This document shows, piece after piece, positions 4,892-7,646 of a stretch of DNA of 7,646 nt. The number at the start of each line of letters is the position of its first letter. Within the stretch, counting starts at the first letter, position 1. A program made the translations under genes and the position numbers. Under the pieces are notes generated by a model, which saw only the letters and a program-made list of their open reading frames with translations, ran no database searches and had not been told where the DNA came from. The stretch is from Parachlamydiales bacterium (GTDB lineage Bacteria; Chlamydiota; Chlamydiia; Chlamydiales; Rhabdochlamydiaceae), in contig JAGVJV010000152.1 of the NCBI GenBank assembly GCA_020050965.1, forward strand, positions 1-7,646, read 5' to 3'.

Positions 4892-6817
4892 TTACTTCTT
4901 GTCCTCGTCGTCGAGGATTTCTACTTCGGCATCCTCGATGTCGGGCTTGGCTCCAGCCTGCTGTCCTCCTGGAGGTGGGGGAGCAGCTCCTGGCTGTGGG
5001 CCGCCAGCGGGGCCTTGCATCGCCTCGCCGATTTTTTGCATGACGGTGTTGAGGTCGCTGGTTGCAGCGCGGATCGAAGCGATATCTGTCCCTTCAAGGG
5101 CTTTTTTCACTGCGTCGATTCGGCTCTTCACTTGGGAAGCGACGTCGGCAGGGATTTTGTCCTTGTGATCGTCGAGGGCCTTTTGAGCGCGGAAGGCGAG
5201 GGAATCGGCTTCGTTGCGCACTTCGACCATTTCTTTCTTCTTCTTGTCCTCTTCTGCATGCAGTTCGGCATCTTTGAGCATCTTTTCGATCTCTGCTTCG
5301 GAGAGTCCCGATTTGGCTTCGATCCGGATCTTTTGCTCTTTGCCAGTTTTCATGTCTTTCGCAGAGACGTTTAGAATCCCGTTCGCATCGACGTCGAAGC
5401 AAACCTCAATTTGGGGCATGCCGCGCGGTGCGGGTGGTATATCGTTCAAGTCAAAGCGGCCAATCTCTTTATTATCGGCAGCCATTTTGCGCTCTCCTTG
5501 GAGAACGACGATGTTGACGGCCGGCTGGTTATCGCTTGCAGTTGAGAAGATCTGTTTCTTCTGCGTTGGGATGGTGGTGTTGCGCTCGACGAGGGGAGTG
5601 AAGACACCGCCGTAGGTCTCGATTCCGAGTGTGAGCGGGATGACGTCGAGAAGGAGCACGTCTTTCACATCGCCTGTGAGAACGCCCCCTTGGATCGCTG
5701 CGCCAACTGCCACCACTTCGTCGGGGTTGACCCCTTTGTGCGGCTCTCTGCCGAAGATTTCGGTCACTTTACGCTCAACAGCAGGCATGCGGGTCATTCC
5801 ACCGACCAGGATCACTTCATCGATCTTGTCAGGGGTGAGGCCTGCATCAGCTAACGCTTTGAGGCATGGTTCTTTAGTCCGCTCAACCAATTGGTGTGCG
5901 AGGTTCTCAAACTGCGCTCTCGTTAGGTTGAGCTGCAGGTGTTTTGGACCGGTCGCATCCATGGTGATGAACGGCTGGTTGATTTCTGTCGTCTGGGTTC
6001 CTGAGAGCTCGATTTTGGCCTTTTCAGCTGCATCTCGTAGACGCTGGAGGGCCATCTTGTCTTTGGCCAGATCGATGCCTGTCTCTTTTTTAAACTCTTT
6101 GAGCATCCACTCGGTGATCACGTTGTCGAAGTCGTCTCCGCCCAGGTGTGTATCGCCGTTAGTGGAGAGCACTTCGAAGACTCCGTCGCCGATCTCGAGG
6201 ATGGAGATATCGAATGTTCCTCCGCCAAGATCGTACACGGCGATCTTTTTGTCGCTCTGCTTATCGAGGCCATACGCTAGCGCTGCTGCAGTAGGCTCAG
6301 GGATAATTCTTTTCACGTCTAGTCCAGCGATTCTGCCGGCATCTTTTGTCGATTGACGCTGGGAATCGTTAAAGTAGGCGGGAACGGTGATCACTGCCTC
6401 GGTGATTTTTTCTCCAAGATACGCTTCGGCTGTCTCTTTCATCTTGATCAGCACTTGTGCGCCCACTTCTTCAGGTGTGAGGGTTTTCCCTTCTACTTCG
6501 AAAACCGCTTCACCACTCGCGCCAGAGGTCACTTTGTAGGGGACGTTTTTAATTTCGGAAGAGACTTCAGAATATTTTCGTCCGATGAAGCGCTTGGCTG
6601 AGTAGATGGTTTTCTCAGGGTTTGTGACAGCTTGACGCTTTGCTGGGATTCCCACGAGTCGTTCGGTCCCTTTAAAGGCGACGACTGACGGGGTAGTTCT
6701 TGAGCCTTCGGCATTGGCGATGACGATGGGGGTGCCTCCCTCCATGATACTGACGCAGGAGTTTGTTGTTCCTAAGTCAATTCCAATGATTCTGCTCCGT
6801 TTTTTATTATCTGCCAT
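4892..6817 (-). CDS. dnaK: Molecular chaperone DnaK (Hsp70)
   Basis: Full-length 641-residue cytosolic Hsp70, which folds and protects proteins by ATP-driven cycles of substrate binding with DnaJ and GrpE. The ATPase domain has the phosphate-1 motif IGIDLGTTNS (11-20), phosphate-2 motif VYDLGGGTFDISIL (194-207) and the adenosine motif ILVGGMTRMPAV (336-347). The interdomain linker VLLLDVIPLTLG is at 387-398. The substrate-binding beta domain spans about 393-500 and the helical lid about 505-600. The tail (about 601-625) is rich in Gly, Pro, Ala and Gln and ends acidic (DAEVEILDDEDKK), with no eukaryotic EEVD. The start ATG at 6817 follows grpE after five bases. Its Shine-Dalgarno AGGAG overlaps the last two codons of grpE, so the genes are co-transcribed and probably coupled. 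No dnaJ follows; the operon ends at the hairpin four bases downstream. Confidence 0.99.
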   Translation of the reverse strand: MADNKKRSRIIGIDLGTTNSCVSIMEGGTPIVIANAEGSRTTPSVVAFKGTERLVGIPAKRQAVTNPEKTIYSAKRFIGRKYSEVSSEIKNVPYKVTSGASGEAVFEVEGKTLTPEEVGAQVLIKMKETAEAYLGEKITEAVITVPAYFNDSQRQSTKDAGRIAGLDVKRIIPEPTAAALAYGLDKQSDKKIAVYDLGGGTFDISILEIGDGVFEVLSTNGDTHLGGDDFDNVITEWMLKEFKKETGIDLAKDKMALQRLRDAAEKAKIELSGTQTTEINQPFITMDATGPKHLQLNLTRAQFENLAHQLVERTKEPCLKALADAGLTPDKIDEVILVGGMTRMPAVERKVTEIFGREPHKGVNPDEVVAVGAAIQGGVLTGDVKDVLLLDVIPLTLGIETYGGVFTPLVERNTTIPTQKKQIFSTASDNQPAVNIVVLQGERKMAADNKEIGRFDLNDIPPAPRGMPQIEVCFDVDANGILNVSAKDMKTGKEQKIRIEAKSGLSEAEIEKMLKDAELHAEEDKKKKEMVEVRNEADSLAFRAQKALDDHKDKIPADVASQVKSRIDAVKKALEGTDIASIRAATSDLNTVMQKIGEAMQGPAGGPQPGAAPPPPGGQQAGAKPDIEDAEVEILDDEDKK

Positions 6818-6822
6818 GATGT

Positions 6823-7320
6823 TTACTCCTTGTTTTCTTTAACTAATTTTCTTGCGACTTTGACCCGAGCTGCCCGGATGATCCGGTCGCCGCTCTTGTA
6901 CCCTTTGAGGAACTCCTTGAGGATTGTCCCTTCGGGGTGGTCGTCGGTTTCTTCTACTTCTACTGCTTCGTGCTGATGAGGATCGAATATCTCTCCCATG
7001 CTGTGGAACGCGACAATATTGTGGTTGCTCAATATGTCTTTAAATTGGGAGAGGATCATCGCAAAGCCTTTCGACCAGTTGCGGGTCTCTTCACTCATCT
7101 GCTCTGTAAATCCGAGTGCACTTTCAAACGTGTCGATGGGGGTTAGCACCTCTGCAATCACATTCTCGATCGCAAAGCGGGTCATTTCATGTTTTTCCTT
7201 CTGCATCCGCTTGCGGGTGTTCTCCATCTCGGCGAGGAGGCGGAAATACTTATCCTTAAAATCCTCTTCCACCGGAGGAGGCGTCTCGATTGCCTCTATT
7301 TTTTCTTCATTTTCATCCAT
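6823..7320 (-). CDS. grpE: Nucleotide exchange factor GrpE
   Basis: A 165-residue GrpE, the dimeric factor that releases ADP from DnaK. An acidic N-terminal tail (1-20) is followed by a long charged helix forming the dimer coiled coil (about 20-58, with FRLLAEMENTRKRMQKEKHE). The C-terminal beta domain carries the family signature: FDPHQHEAV (112-120), then GTILKEFLKGY (131-141) and DRIIRAARVKV (145-155). It is slightly shorter than many GrpE proteins because the N-terminal tail is short. The ATG at 7320 overlaps the end of hrcA by eight bases (ATGGATGA), and an AGGA at 7328-7331 lies within hrcA, which points to translational coupling. It also supplies the ribosome binding site of dnaK in its last codons. 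Confidence 0.98.
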   Translation of the reverse strand: MDENEEKIEAIETPPPVEEDFKDKYFRLLAEMENTRKRMQKEKHEMTRFAIENVIAEVLTPIDTFESALGFTEQMSEETRNWSKGFAMILSQFKDILSNHNIVAFHSMGEIFDPHQHEAVEVEETDDHPEGTILKEFLKGYKSGDRIIRAARVKVARKLVKENKE

Positions 7321-7646
7321 TATTTTTTCCTATAAGTAGTGCTTTATTTTTCCCCTCAATCTGAGATGGGGTAGGTTGTCTAAAACTGATCTTAAACTTG
7401 TAGAGCGAGCGGGTCAGCGTGTCGCTGAGGGCCTCTGCAGCCGTCTGCATCATGCCAAATAGACGGCGATAGGGGATCCGGTTGGGTCCAAGCAGGGCAA
7501 TCGCACCGGCAAATGTCTGGTGGATCCGATAGGGTACCACAATGATGCTGCAACCCGAAAGTTCGGTCGATAGCACATCAAAATCGTCGCCCAAAAAACA
7601 GCAAAGCTCTTGCTTCTCGCAGCTCTTTTTCAGCAATGTTCTTAAA
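7313..7646 (-). CDS. hrcA: Heat-inducible transcription repressor HrcA, C-terminal part, cut by the window edge
   Basis: An open frame enters from the right edge and ends at 7313, giving 110 residues of the C-terminus. The segment VVPYRIHQTFAGAIALLGPNR followed by IPYRRLFGMMQTAAEALSDTL matches the conserved end of HrcA (PY-x(n)-G-x-I-x-x-x-GP-x-R-x-x-Y). HrcA binds the CIRCE inverted repeat to repress this operon under non-stress conditions; its DNA-binding N-terminus, the promoter and CIRCE are off the window. After LSDTL about 35 residues follow (TRSLYKFKISF... to KNNG), rich in Lys and polar residues. This resembles the C-terminal extension known from chlamydial HrcA, which modulates repressor activity. 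The TTG at 7636 is internal, since the frame stays open to the edge. The stop overlaps grpE by eight bases. Confidence 0.95.
   Translation of the reverse strand, partial: LRTLLKKSCEKQELCCFLGDDFDVLSTELSGCSIIVVPYRIHQTFAGAIALLGPNRIPYRRLFGMMQTAAEALSDTLTRSLYKFKISFRQPTPSQIEGKNKALLIGKNNG

Noticed and set aside
5631..6356. Open frame of 241 codons on the plus strand opposite dnaK (with others at 4853-5615)
   Set aside because: Long antisense frames opposite dnaK are a known by-product of its codon use; no ribosome binding site or domain was seen.
7634..7636. TTG at 7636 as the start of a short 107-residue gene
   Set aside because: The frame stays open to the window edge and the sequence is the conserved C-terminal part of HrcA, so this is an internal Leu codon.
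7313..7646. CIRCE operator (TTAGCACTC-N9-GAGTGCTAA)
   Set aside because: Nothing like it was seen in the window; it should lie upstream of hrcA, beyond the right edge.

Overview
The window looks like a piece of a chlamydial chromosome, most likely from an environmental (Parachlamydiales-like) member of the Chlamydiota. The right third carries hrcA-grpE-dnaK in that order on the minus strand, an arrangement known from Chlamydiae and Firmicutes. The left two thirds carry eukaryotic-type domains: a USP-like cysteine box, a membrane-anchored RING finger and an ankyrin-repeat protein with Inc-like hydrophobic segments. Such domains are typical of obligate intracellular bacteria that live in protists. 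The assignment rests on domain content and gene order, not on a database search.

Layout, left to right. (1) 1-478, minus strand: the N-terminal part of a probable USP-type deubiquitinase, cut by the window edge after the catalytic-cysteine box. It has a near-consensus promoter placed so close to the ATG that the mRNA would be leaderless. (2) 455-2521, plus strand: a probable two-gene operon of a family 3 glycoside hydrolase with the NagZ-type Asp/His dyad and a class I SAM-dependent methyltransferase. (3) 2506-3501, minus strand: a RING-finger protein with six to eight Ala/Gly-rich membrane segments. Its 3' end overlaps the methyltransferase gene by 16 bp, and it has its own promoter. (4) 3607-4800, minus strand: an ankyrin-repeat protein with C-terminal hydrophobic segments. 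(5) 4857-4887: a strong intrinsic terminator ending the heat-shock operon. (6) 4892-7646, minus strand: dnaK, grpE and the 3' end of hrcA, tightly packed and translationally coupled.

How the genes fit together. HrcA (repressor), GrpE (nucleotide exchange factor) and DnaK (Hsp70) are the standard stress-response module. The CIRCE operator and operon promoter lie beyond the right edge. The ubiquitin-type enzymes are the most interesting part: a predicted deubiquitinase and a predicted membrane-bound E3 ligase lie about 2 kb apart, under promoters with the same -35 hexamer and spacing, next to an ankyrin/membrane protein. I infer that all three are effectors aimed at the host, since bacteria of this kind have no ubiquitin system of their own. 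Secretion, membrane placement and activity are not shown by the sequence.

No tRNA, rRNA, IS element, CRISPR array or phage gene was found. There is no gene-free stretch longer than about 110 bases.
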